Origin: Verrucomicrobiota bacterium
GTDB lineage: Bacteria > Verrucomicrobiota > Verrucomicrobiia > Verrucomicrobiales > DEV007
NCBI GenBank assembly: GCA_030625775.1
Contig: DAOUQC010000016.1
Coordinates: forward strand, 1 to 64,000
Direction of reading: 5' to 3'
Length of the DNA: 64,000 nt
Shown here piece by piece: positions 43,354-51,828 of the stretch (the first letter of the stretch is position 1; every line of letters starts with the position of its first letter). The translations under genes were made by a program, and so were the position numbers. The notes under the pieces were generated by a model. That model was given only the letters and a program-made list of their open reading frames with translations. It did no database searches and was not told where the DNA came from.

Positions 43354-44085
43354 ATGGCGAAGAAACTTCAGGATCAGGTGGCTATTGTAACCGGGGGGGC
43401 ACGCGGATACGGAATGGGAATGGCAGAGGCTCTGGTGAATGCGGGAGCGAAAGTGTGGATCACCGGACGCAATGAGGAATGTTTGATGCAAACAGCGGCA
43501 AAAATCGGGGTGCAGGGATTTGTTGCCGATGCCGCTGATGGTGCTGCCTGGGATTGCTTGTTGGAAGTCGTGATGGCTGATTCTGGAAGACTGGATATAT
43601 TGGTAAACAATGCGGGTGAGGGAGTGAACATAGCTCCAACAAACGAGCTGAGTGATGAAGTGATCGAGCGTTCGATCGCCAGTAATTTGACCGGGGCTTT
43701 GTTGGGCTGTCGTCGTGCTGCAAGGGTGATGTCCGAGCAGCAGAATGGATTGATTGTGAACATTGGCAGTGTGTGCGCAAAACATGCCTGGGCGGAGTGG
43801 GGAGTGTATTCGGCGGCAAAAGCCGGTTTGCTGCAGTTTTCTCGAAGTTTGGTGGTCGAGATGCGTCCGCATGGGGTACGGGTGACATCAATTCTACCAT
43901 CCTGGGGACAAACTGAATTTACGCAAGCTGCTGGACTGGCTTCACGGGATGCGGAAGTCTCTGCGCTATGCATTTCCCCCGCAGACATGGGGAGCTTGCT
44001 CGTTGATATCGCCTGTCGCCCCTCTCATCTGGTGACGGAGGAAGTCACACTGTGGCCGATGGTACAGCCGATGACGCAGTTATGA
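43354..44085 (+). CDS. Short-chain dehydrogenase/reductase
   Basis: A 243-residue cytoplasmic classical SDR. TGGARGYGMG (residues 13-22) is the cofactor motif, NNAG is present, and the catalytic triad is S139, Y152 and K156 in VYSAAKAG. A substrate loop VTSILPSWGQTEFTQ follows. It oxidises or reduces a hydroxyl/keto group of a small molecule; its place after two sulfatases and before an FAD protein suggests a sugar dehydrogenase. A later block DMGSLLVDIACRPSHLVTEEVTLWP is ordinary for the family. The start ATG is well placed; no signal peptide. Confidence 0.93.
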   Translation: MAKKLQDQVAIVTGGARGYGMGMAEALVNAGAKVWITGRNEECLMQTAAKIGVQGFVADAADGAAWDCLLEVVMADSGRLDILVNNAGEGVNIAPTNELSDEVIERSIASNLTGALLGCRRAARVMSEQQNGLIVNIGSVCAKHAWAEWGVYSAAKAGLLQFSRSLVVEMRPHGVRVTSILPSWGQTEFTQAAGLASRDAEVSALCISPADMGSLLVDIACRPSHLVTEEVTLWPMVQPMTQL

Positions 44086-44107
44086 GGTTTTTTACTCCCA
44101 GAAATTT

Positions 44108-46756
44108 ATGAAAACACGTCGGTTTGTTCTGATTCTATTATTGGCTCCCTCATTGATTTTTGCAGAGGTGGAGGAAATCCTTACTGACCTGCTCATCGTA
44201 GGTGCCACCGAATCCGGCTGGGCGGCGGCGGTGCAAGCAGCTCGTGGCGGGGGCGAATCGATCACGATTGTTCACGATGGAAAATGGTATGGAGGACAGT
44301 TCACCGAACAAGCGCTGGCCTGTGTCGACGAGAACAAGGGCGTTGGCAAAGTCGGTTGGGGTGTTGACTGGCATCCGATGAAACGGTCCTTTCATCGCTC
44401 GGGTTTGTTCAAGGAATTGATGGATAAGATTGAGGGTCAGAACACGGAGAAATATGGTTCGCCGATGCCGGGCAAACCTTGGCATGGTCCCTCAACATTC
44501 CGCCCTGCAGAAGCGGAAGCAATGTTTCGATTGATGATTCAACCTTATGTTGATTCAGGGCAGATCCAGGTAATCTGGGATCACTATCCAGTGGGAGCCG
44601 AGGTGGTAGACTCGAAACTCAAGGGCGTGAGTTTTGCAAAGCTTGGAACCGATAAAAAAAATCTCCGGGTGCAGGCAAAGCTCACCATCGACGCTTCGGA
44701 TTGGGGAGACGTGATTCAGGTCGCTGGCGCCGCCTACGAGTTTGGGCCGGATCCAGCCAATCGTTACGGAGAAGCGAGCGCTGCAAAGGATCTTTCAGAA
44801 ATCCCGCGCAACGAAATGAACCCGATCACCTGGACGATGATCGTTGAACAGTCGGACGGAGAAACACCGATACCTAAACCCCCGCGTTATGATGATCGAA
44901 ACTATCCGCGTTCTACGGGTTTAGGGCGCAAGGAGTTTGCAGGCCTCAAGTGGGATAGTCTGAAGTCGGGGCTAGGGGGAATTCTCCATTGGCCGGCAGC
45001 GGGGAAAGCATCCAGTCGACAGCTGAGTGTCTACTCGGTCCGGCGTATTGTTGACGGATACAAAAGCAAGGATGGTAAAACTTCCATTCTACTGTGCTAC
45101 ATGAATGGGCAGGATTACCCACTGGAACGTTTGCCGCAGCCGGTCATTGATGCACTTGAAAAGACCGAGGCGGGAGCATCACAAAAGAATATTGTCGAGA
45201 TGACACGGGCTCAGCGTGAAATCATATTCCAGGACGCCAAACAACACTCACTCGGGGTGCTCTATCATCTACAGAATTTTGTTCATGAAAGAGCGAAGGA
45301 TAAAACCAATAGCTTCCGCAGTTTTCATCTCAGTGAAGAGTTTGGCACCGAAGATAACCTGCCACCGAAGCCCTATATTCGTGAGGGATTGCGTATGAAG
45401 GCGATGTATATGATGCGCGAACAGGACGGGCGCAACCGGGATGGAGAAACCAAGGAAAAGGCGAAGGTGCGCTTTGCGAATGTGATGTATCCCGATGCTT
45501 TGTTTCCCTGGCAGTTTCATTACGACTTTCATCGCACGGGGCGAACTTACCTGAGCGATGAAGGGGCTGGCGGTCCGTGGATTGATTATCAAAAACCGAA
45601 TCGTCATACGAAATTCATGAGTGACCGCTCGGTGTTCCCGCTTCGCAGTCTGATCCCTGAAAAAATGGATGGCCTGCTGGGCGCGCAGGGCAATGTCGGC
45701 TTCAGCAGCATCGTCAGCGCAGCGATTCGTTTGCATGACCAGCGCATTCAAATCGGACAGGCGGCAGGAGCAACTGCGGCAGTGGCATTGCTGGCGAATG
45801 TTCAGCCGCGGGAGATGGTGTATGATCGCGCCAAGTTGGAGGCCATTCGTGATGAGCTGTGTGAAGAACGGGAAGGCGCGATTCCAGCCTTGATCTGGCC
45901 TTTCCGGGATCTGGCGGCTGATCATGTGAATTTTGTCGCCATTAATCGCCTGGCGGCGCTTGGGGTTTTGCCGCTCGAATCACGCGAAGTCGATTTCCAT
46001 CCTGATGATCCAGCTGATAAAAGCTGGAGACAGGAAGTTTTGAAAGACAGTGGAGTGAGTGAGGGTTTTGATCTCAAGCCGGAGAGTCGTGGGGTTTTTT
46101 GTCAAAGGGTCTGGGGAAAAATCCAGGCTCTGGGCTGGGATGGATTTGAATTGGAACGAAAAAGCAAACAAGATGCCGACGGGGACGGGATCCTTGATCG
46201 CGATGATGCACTGCTGTTTACCCCTAACAAGCCGATTGTTTTTAAGATCGTAGAGAGTAAACCCACTCCCGATACTGACGGAATTCCGGATGGAAACCTA
46301 GCGCAGAACAAGCCGATACATTTCTATAATTTTTGTGGCCCGCAGGTTCAGCTCAACAAGGGTGAGATTGCTGATATGGGTCAAGCCTTTGCTGAGGGGC
46401 GGGGTTTCGGATGGGAACGTGATCTTGGTAAAAACTACAGAGTGCGTGGCAGAGTGGATGGGCCCCGGGATAGTTTTGTTTTCACTCGCGGCCAGGATAT
46501 GTGGCAATGCTCTCTCGAAAACGGGCGCTACAGGGTTACTGTTTGCATCGGTGATTCTGTTCACGGGCAGCTTGGTCAAAATATCCTTATAGAAGGCAAG
46601 GTAGTAGCAAAAAATACGGATACGGCCGCAGGTCAATTTCAGGAAATGACAGCAATTGTCGAGGTGAGGGACAACCATTTGACGGTGACGCTTGGAAAGT
46701 CGGCTGGCGGATCCAATACGGCCATCAACTGGCTTGCTATTGAAAAGTTGCCTTGA
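44108..46756 (+). CDS. Secreted FAD-dependent oxidoreductase with calcium-type repeat and C-terminal sugar-binding-like domain
   Basis: An 882-residue protein with a signal peptide (TRRFVLILLLAPSLIFA). The FAD-binding N-terminus is DLLIVGATESGWAAAVQAARGG (about residues 27-48); ASDWGDVIQVAGA and the later GLLGAQGNVGFSSIVSAAIRLHDQRIQIGQAAGA (around 520-555) match FAD_oxidored-type proteins. Near residue 690 a thrombospondin-3-like DADGDGILDRDDA calcium loop joins a C-terminal beta domain (about 740-882; VRGRVDGPRDSF, YRVTVCIGDS, TDTAAGQFQEMTAIVEVRD, NTAINWLAIEKL) of the malectin/golvesin type. The gene follows the SDR by 22 bp. Such composites occur in Verrucomicrobiota and Lentisphaerae beside sulfatases and probably act on sugars; the substrate is unknown. 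Confidence 0.9.
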   Translation: MKTRRFVLILLLAPSLIFAEVEEILTDLLIVGATESGWAAAVQAARGGGESITIVHDGKWYGGQFTEQALACVDENKGVGKVGWGVDWHPMKRSFHRSGLFKELMDKIEGQNTEKYGSPMPGKPWHGPSTFRPAEAEAMFRLMIQPYVDSGQIQVIWDHYPVGAEVVDSKLKGVSFAKLGTDKKNLRVQAKLTIDASDWGDVIQVAGAAYEFGPDPANRYGEASAAKDLSEIPRNEMNPITWTMIVEQSDGETPIPKPPRYDDRNYPRSTGLGRKEFAGLKWDSLKSGLGGILHWPAAGKASSRQLSVYSVRRIVDGYKSKDGKTSILLCYMNGQDYPLERLPQPVIDALEKTEAGASQKNIVEMTRAQREIIFQDAKQHSLGVLYHLQNFVHERAKDKTNSFRSFHLSEEFGTEDNLPPKPYIREGLRMKAMYMMREQDGRNRDGETKEKAKVRFANVMYPDALFPWQFHYDFHRTGRTYLSDEGAGGPWIDYQKPNRHTKFMSDRSVFPLRSLIPEKMDGLLGAQGNVGFSSIVSAAIRLHDQRIQIGQAAGATAAVALLANVQPREMVYDRAKLEAIRDELCEEREGAIPALIWPFRDLAADHVNFVAINRLAALGVLPLESREVDFHPDDPADKSWRQEVLKDSGVSEGFDLKPESRGVFCQRVWGKIQALGWDGFELERKSKQDADGDGILDRDDALLFTPNKPIVFKIVESKPTPDTDGIPDGNLAQNKPIHFYNFCGPQVQLNKGEIADMGQAFAEGRGFGWERDLGKNYRVRGRVDGPRDSFVFTRGQDMWQCSLENGRYRVTVCIGDSVHGQLGQNILIEGKVVAKNTDTAAGQFQEMTAIVEVRDNHLTVTLGKSAGGSNTAINWLAIEKLP

Positions 46757-46874
46757 GATATACGACTCAGCTCTTTTCCCTGCCTGTTGCTTATTTTGGA
46801 GGGGTGGGGTGTTTTTGTTCAGATAACAAGATTTTCATTTGTTAGCGGGATGTTTTTTTGGCAAGCTTGATTCC

Positions 46875-49001
46875 ATGCTGTGGTGCGTACGTGTGATGAT
46901 TCCTGTTGTCCCTCTGGGGATGATCATCGCTTTGCTGTATATGTTACAGGCAGGACGGCAATTGGAATTTCGCACGGATGATAATCTGGTGTTTGCCGTG
47001 AGTGAAGAGGTAGGGGGTATTGATCCTTTGATGGTGTTGAGAGGGGCAGAAAGACAAATTGAGTCATTGGTATTTGATCGTCTTTTTCGGCTGGATGACG
47101 AATTGGTGCTTAGAGCAGGCCTGGCGGAGTCCTGGAAGTATCGTCAGCACTTGTCATTTTTTTTCACTGATGAAAAAAATGCGGAGAAAGCTGAGATTCA
47201 AATGATATCCCGGATAGCTGCGGAGAGAGAGCGGAGGCCTGCCGGAAAGTTCAAGCAGGTGAAGCGTGAAGGTTTGTCTCTGAGCATTTCCCTTTCAGCT
47301 TATGATCGTGGAAATGTGAAGGAGGTAATGGATTTTCTCACTGACTTGAAATACCTGCCGGTTCTAAAAGTGCGCTTGAGCATGAAGGGGGCGGTAAGGG
47401 AATCATGGGCGGATTTCAAAAAAAATGCAGCAGAAACGGGGCAGATCAAAAGGGAATGGATCGAGGGCGACCAAGCGGTGGTCCTATTTGTTGCAGGGGA
47501 TGCCGAACAATTTTTGAAAGAGTTGCGTCTTTATTACGAATCCAACCTCAATCTGGATCCCAGGATTGAAATTGTCAGTCAAGCGTCCTGCTTGGATAGG
47601 GCGGAATGGGTGGTGACTCTCAGGGAGGGGCTAGCCTGGCATGATGGCAAGCCCTTCACCGCTGGAGATGTTTTGTTCTCCTACAAAGAATTAACGCATC
47701 CTGTTTCGGCGTCGCCTTTGGTCAGCGTGTTTTCCCACGTAGCATCGCTGCGGATTTTAGGGGAACGTCAGTTTGCGGTGGAGTGTCGCGAGTATTACGC
47801 TCCCATTGCTGAGAGTTGGCAACGGTTGCCTATTTTACCGGCCCATTTGCTGGAAGGGAAAAAAACGGCGGCTGACTGGGAGGATTTTTTCCAGCATCCA
47901 GTGGGGACGGGGGCTTTTGTTTTTGATCAAAGAAGTGAAAATGGTGAGATTTCTTTGAAGCATAATAAAAACTATTTCCGTGGAGTACCCCAGCAGGAGT
48001 TTGTAAAATTCAAGCTGCTGAAAGGTCGTGACGAACGGGCAAGGGGGATGAGAACCGGGGCTATTGACGGTTTGTGGCCAACGGCAAACGAGGGGCGTTT
48101 GATGAGGGAGGATGGAAGGTTTCAGGTAATGAGTGATGTTTTTCGCAAACAGACTTTACTGGCGTGGAATCTGGATCGTCCGGTATTCCAGAAGACAGCA
48201 GTCCGCCAGGCCTTGGCTCATTTGTCAGATGTAAGTTCTTTGTTTGAAGTTGAAACCAGTGAAGGGCTTCGTTTGTGTCGGGGGATTTTCTATCCGGGCA
48301 GCTGGTTTTGTGAAAATGGGATTAAGCTTCCGGATTTGGATCTGGAAAGAGGAGAAGTTTTGTTGCAAGGGGCGGGTTGGACACGTGATGAAGGATTTTG
48401 GAAAAACCCGGCAGGAGAAGTTCTGGCTTTTAAGCTTTTGGTTGATAGGGACTCTCCGAAGCATATGAAGCTAGCCGGGCTATTGGTGGATGGGTGGCAG
48501 GCCCGGGGGATTTCAGTGGAAGTGCTTGCTCTAAAATGGACTGAGTTGGTGGCTGATCATTTGCAAAGCCGGGACTTTGATGCGGCTCTGGTCAGTTGGG
48601 ATTTAAGCCCCGGACGGGATCAATATCGAGTCTGGCATTCTTCTGAAAGTGGGCGTGGTGGTGGGAATATTTTTGCTTTGCGTAATGAGCGGGTTGATCA
48701 ACTGTTGCAATTATTGAAAACAGAATCGGAAGCAGAAGAAGTCAAGCGTCTGGCCGAAAGTCTGCAAAAAAAAATCCTAGAGCTGCAGCCCTGTCTGTTT
48801 TTGACTGAAAGTGCCGAATCGATGATATTGAGAGATGGAGCGGTGCGTCTGGCTCGACCACTAAAGGCCGGGGCTTGGTCGGATGAAAATCCAAGGATGA
48901 CTCCCGCGGGTTTGCAGAATGAATGGCTGTGGTGGAGAAGTCGGAAGCAAGCATCGAAACGCAGTGAAAATAGCAGGGGATTGATACCTGAAGGTAAATG
49001 A
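46875..49001 (+). CDS. ABC transporter substrate-binding protein (family 5, peptide type) with a large insertion
   Basis: About 708 residues from ATG 46875, which opens a membrane segment (VRVMIPVVPLGMIIALLYML); TTG 46839 would add 12 residues. This is an SBP_bac_5 (OppA/DppA-like) protein: AVSEEVGGIDPL at the front, LAESWKYRQ, WVVTLREGLAWHDGKPFTAGDVLFSY, HPVGTGAFVF and KKNYFRG-like HNKNYFRG. Unlike normal members, a stretch of about 148 residues (47150-47595) splits the standard '..ESW..T..LR.GV.WHDG' block. The insert is charged, with a mixed alpha/beta look (SLSISLSAYDRGNVKEVMDFL, AVVLFVAGDAEQFLKELRLY). Downstream are a fused permease and an ATPase-like gene. A membrane anchor instead of a cleaved signal seems likely. 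Confidence 0.88.
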   Translation: MLWCVRVMIPVVPLGMIIALLYMLQAGRQLEFRTDDNLVFAVSEEVGGIDPLMVLRGAERQIESLVFDRLFRLDDELVLRAGLAESWKYRQHLSFFFTDEKNAEKAEIQMISRIAAERERRPAGKFKQVKREGLSLSISLSAYDRGNVKEVMDFLTDLKYLPVLKVRLSMKGAVRESWADFKKNAAETGQIKREWIEGDQAVVLFVAGDAEQFLKELRLYYESNLNLDPRIEIVSQASCLDRAEWVVTLREGLAWHDGKPFTAGDVLFSYKELTHPVSASPLVSVFSHVASLRILGERQFAVECREYYAPIAESWQRLPILPAHLLEGKKTAADWEDFFQHPVGTGAFVFDQRSENGEISLKHNKNYFRGVPQQEFVKFKLLKGRDERARGMRTGAIDGLWPTANEGRLMREDGRFQVMSDVFRKQTLLAWNLDRPVFQKTAVRQALAHLSDVSSLFEVETSEGLRLCRGIFYPGSWFCENGIKLPDLDLERGEVLLQGAGWTRDEGFWKNPAGEVLAFKLLVDRDSPKHMKLAGLLVDGWQARGISVEVLALKWTELVADHLQSRDFDAALVSWDLSPGRDQYRVWHSSESGRGGGNIFALRNERVDQLLQLLKTESEAEEVKRLAESLQKKILELQPCLFLTESAESMILRDGAVRLARPLKAGAWSDENPRMTPAGLQNEWLWWRSRKQASKRSENSRGLIPEGK

Positions 49002-49008
49002 AAATTTG

Positions 49009-50838
49009 ATGGCAAGACGTGATATCAGTATGGCTGAGTATTTGGTTGATCTAAGTCTGAAGTATTTTTTCAGAGCAGTGATCGCCGGGCTTCTCATTGG
49101 TCTTTTCATTGAGGTGTTGATGAAGATTGATGCATTGCATCAGGGGAATGATTTGCAGGATCATGTGTGGGCATTGGCTTTGAATGTTTTGTCAGGTGAC
49201 GGGGAAACAAGTGGATTGAAGAACTTTGCCCGGGAGATTGCTGGAGCGGCGGTCGAGAGCTTGAAGCTGTGGCTGTTGGCAGCATTTCTGGTAATGGGCT
49301 TCGGGCTTTCTCTTGGGCTGGTGTCCGGGCGCCTGGTTTTTGCCACACGGAACTGGCGTTCGGGGGGGCGGGGAATTGGGAGGGTGTTATTATTTACATG
49401 TTTTTTGTTGAATTGGCTGCCCGCTTTTGCTTTGGCCAGTTGCCTGGTTTTTTATCTGGTCGACTTTCAGGAGCTTCCTGTGTTCGACTTGATCAAAAAT
49501 GGAACCCGGGGTTTGAGTGGTCATGATTCATGGGTGGCAGAGTGGTGGCGCCTGTTGTTACCTGCGGGGGTGGTGGCGGTTTCCGGTATTGCCTGGCTGG
49601 CAAAAGAGGTGGCGTACATAATACGTTCGGTTTGTGAAGCGGGCTATGTGGGTGTCGCTGAGGAGCGGGGTTTGACTGGAGATTATTTATACTTCTCTTA
49701 TATAGTAAAAAATTCTCTGCGTAGCATCGGTAGCGTGGTTCTTCACAGCCTGCCTTATTTATTAAGCTCGTTGATTCTTGTTGAATGGGTATTTCGGTTT
49801 CCGGGATTGGGCTTGATGACCCGGACGGCAGTTGTGAATGATGATTTTGTCAGGCTTCTTGCTATGGGTGGGGTGTGGGCAATGATAGTGACGCTTGGTG
49901 GTTTTCTATTGGAAGTATTTTTTGGTTTTATAGATAAAAAAACCCGTGAAGAAGGCGGCTTGAGCGTGATGACCATGCAAAAGCTTGAATGGGGCGTAGC
50001 TGCCGACCTGACAGGAGAGATTAGAACAAAGCGGGAAAAGCAGTGGCGGAGGATGAAACAGGCGGGCTTGGTGGTTTTTCTGCTTTGTGGTGTGTTGTGG
50101 GGAATTTATCTGTTTGCAGAGTTTCGCTGGGGCTTGGTGGTACAAGTTGAGATGGAGGGAGGCGATGGGGGGGCGTTGATTCAATCCGATGCCTGGCGGG
50201 TTCTGGCTGCAGCAAATGGAACTCTGGTGATGTGCCTGGTGGTCAGCATTTTGACAGTGCTGTTTTCTTTTTGTGTAGCAGGTGTGCTGGGTTGGTTGGG
50301 CGGTTGGCGGGCCTATTGTCTGCTAGCCAAAATTCATGCGGCTGCATTTACTGTTCCGGTGATGTTCTGGTTGCTTGCCAGCCTGACAGTATCGGGTGCT
50401 GGGTTCTGGTCGATGGTTTTGCTCCTGGTTTGTATTGGCGGTTCATTGGGAGTGGGGGTGCTCAGTCGGTGGTTTCTCGATATTGAATTTCAAGGCTGGG
50501 TGGAGGCGGCAAGGGCTTCGGGTTTGAGTCGGGGCAAAATTTTTCTCTGGCATTTTGTTCCCGCACTTTGGCCTCGGATGTTTTCAAGGATGTTGTTGTT
50601 GCTGCCGCCGGTGCTTCTATGTGTGGTAGCAATGGATTTTTCGCATGTGCTTGAAGAAGGGGGCGGGACAAAGCGTTGGGGCGGGCTGATGGAACAAGGG
50701 GTCGGTCAAATATGGGAGGATCCTCAGCTGCTGTTTTTTTCGGTGACAGCCGTATGGGGGGGCGCGGTGTTTTTTGATCTCATTGCAAGTTGGGCAAAAT
50801 CTGAAGGAGGGGATCGGCTCGGTCCGGATATTTATTGA
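49009..50838 (+). CDS. Fused OppB-OppC-type ABC permease
   Basis: A 609-residue multi-spanning protein that holds both permease halves of a peptide-type importer. The first half (to about 325) has the usual OppB-like layout with an EAA-type loop EERGLTGDYLYFSYIVKNSLRSIGS and LLSSLILVEWVFRFPGLG; the second half (from about 345) has the OppC-like EAARASGLSRGKIFLWHFVPALWPRM loop. Normally these are two genes. A charged linker (KTREEGGLSVMTMQKL...RTKREKQWRR) joins them. ATG 49009 is preferred over the TTG just before it. It lies 7 bp after the binding-protein gene and abuts the ATPase-like gene (stop 50838, start 50839). Confidence 0.9.
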   Translation: MARRDISMAEYLVDLSLKYFFRAVIAGLLIGLFIEVLMKIDALHQGNDLQDHVWALALNVLSGDGETSGLKNFAREIAGAAVESLKLWLLAAFLVMGFGLSLGLVSGRLVFATRNWRSGGRGIGRVLLFTCFLLNWLPAFALASCLVFYLVDFQELPVFDLIKNGTRGLSGHDSWVAEWWRLLLPAGVVAVSGIAWLAKEVAYIIRSVCEAGYVGVAEERGLTGDYLYFSYIVKNSLRSIGSVVLHSLPYLLSSLILVEWVFRFPGLGLMTRTAVVNDDFVRLLAMGGVWAMIVTLGGFLLEVFFGFIDKKTREEGGLSVMTMQKLEWGVAADLTGEIRTKREKQWRRMKQAGLVVFLLCGVLWGIYLFAEFRWGLVVQVEMEGGDGGALIQSDAWRVLAAANGTLVMCLVVSILTVLFSFCVAGVLGWLGGWRAYCLLAKIHAAAFTVPVMFWLLASLTVSGAGFWSMVLLLVCIGGSLGVGVLSRWFLDIEFQGWVEAARASGLSRGKIFLWHFVPALWPRMFSRMLLLLPPVLLCVVAMDFSHVLEEGGGTKRWGGLMEQGVGQIWEDPQLLFFSVTAVWGGAVFFDLIASWAKSEGGDRLGPDIY

Positions 50839-51747
50839 ATGGGGAAAATGAGCAGTAAAATGAACCAGTCCTCTCTTCTGCAGGTTAGCCGACTCAGTCT
50901 TGTCCGGCCTTCCATCCTGGGCAATGAGCGTGTAGTGGTGCGTGACCTTTCCTTTTCAATGTCGAGGGGACAGGTGCTTGCTCTGACGGGGGAAGATGGT
51001 GGGGGGATGTCTGCGCTGGCACAAGCAGTGGCGAGTTTGTTGCCGCGTGGGGGGTTGAAGATAAAGCAGGGGAATATTTATTTGGATGGAGAGGATCTGG
51101 TGAGGATGTCTCCTCGCAAGCTTCGGCGGCGCAGGCTTGCCTATTTTGATCGTCATTCGACTCAAATGCTCAATCCCCTGTGCAGTATCAGGCAGCACTT
51201 GATGGAAGCCGTTGCTTGGAAAACGATCGATGAGCGTAAATCCGGGCAAAATCTGATTCAGGGGCTCTACCAGGTGGGTTTGGCTGAGCCAGAGTCGATC
51301 TTGGACCGGTTACCGGCGGAATTGTCCCCGGAAGAACTGAGTCGGGTGGTGATTGCCATGGCCTTGCAGGCGGGGGCGGATTTTATCGTGGTGGATGAAA
51401 TGACGGCCCATCTGGATGCTACGGTCGAGCAGCAGATTCTCGAACTGCTGGTGGATTTGAAAAACCAGCAGGGGCTTTCCATTTTGCTTGTTACCCATCA
51501 TCCCGGCATCATTGAAGCGATGGCAGATGTCCTGGTGGTGATGTTTGAAGGAGTGGCAATAGAGCAGGGCAAGGTGGCCGATGTTTTGTTCGCCTCAGGG
51601 AATCCCTACGTCAAAGCATTGATGGGCTGTGCTCCACGCCTTGGAGAAGGTCGGCTTCGACTTGGAGAGATCACCGAAGCTGAGCGTCAAGCGGCAAAGG
51701 CACTTGTGGAGCAACACTTGTCCAGCAAACCAGAGGGTGCAGGCTGA
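50839..51747 (+). CDS. ABC ATPase-like subunit with degenerate Walker A and signature motifs
   Basis: A 302-residue OppD/DppD-like protein that starts at the base after the permease stop. Walker A should read G-x-x-G-x-G-K-[ST]; here it is G51-E-D-G-G-G-M57-S58, so the ATP-phosphate-binding lysine is Met. The signature is LSPEELSRVV in place of LSGGQ-x-x-R. The Q-loop region, Walker B FIVVDEMTAHLD with its Glu, and the H-loop THHPG are kept. The tail GLQVGL-type peptide-transport C-terminus ends with NPYVKALMGCAPRLGE, as in OppD. Either this subunit cannot hydrolyse ATP by the normal mechanism or it works with a second ATPase coded elsewhere; no second gene lies in this cluster. Confidence 0.88.
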   Translation: MGKMSSKMNQSSLLQVSRLSLVRPSILGNERVVVRDLSFSMSRGQVLALTGEDGGGMSALAQAVASLLPRGGLKIKQGNIYLDGEDLVRMSPRKLRRRRLAYFDRHSTQMLNPLCSIRQHLMEAVAWKTIDERKSGQNLIQGLYQVGLAEPESILDRLPAELSPEELSRVVIAMALQAGADFIVVDEMTAHLDATVEQQILELLVDLKNQQGLSILLVTHHPGIIEAMADVLVVMFEGVAIEQGKVADVLFASGNPYVKALMGCAPRLGEGRLRLGEITEAERQAAKALVEQHLSSKPEGAG

Positions 51748-51798
51748 TTGAGTTTCCGTGTTGCAGGATTGTTACTTGAATTGAGCGGAATTGTACTC

Positions 51799-51828
51799 GA
51801 ATACAAACCAGAAGAATACAAACCAGAA
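51799..51828 (+). repeat. 15-bp tandem duplication abutting the gpmI start codon
   Basis: GAATACAAACCAGAA occurs twice without error or gap at 51799-51813 and 51814-51828. The last A of the second copy is the first base of the gpmI ATG. The repeat replaces any normal Shine-Dalgarno region; 15 bp is close to two of the heptads seen elsewhere in this window. Confidence 0.95.

Noticed and set aside
43374-43988. A 204-residue minus-strand frame opposite the SDR gene
   Set aside because: Full overlap with a clear SDR and no recognisable motif.
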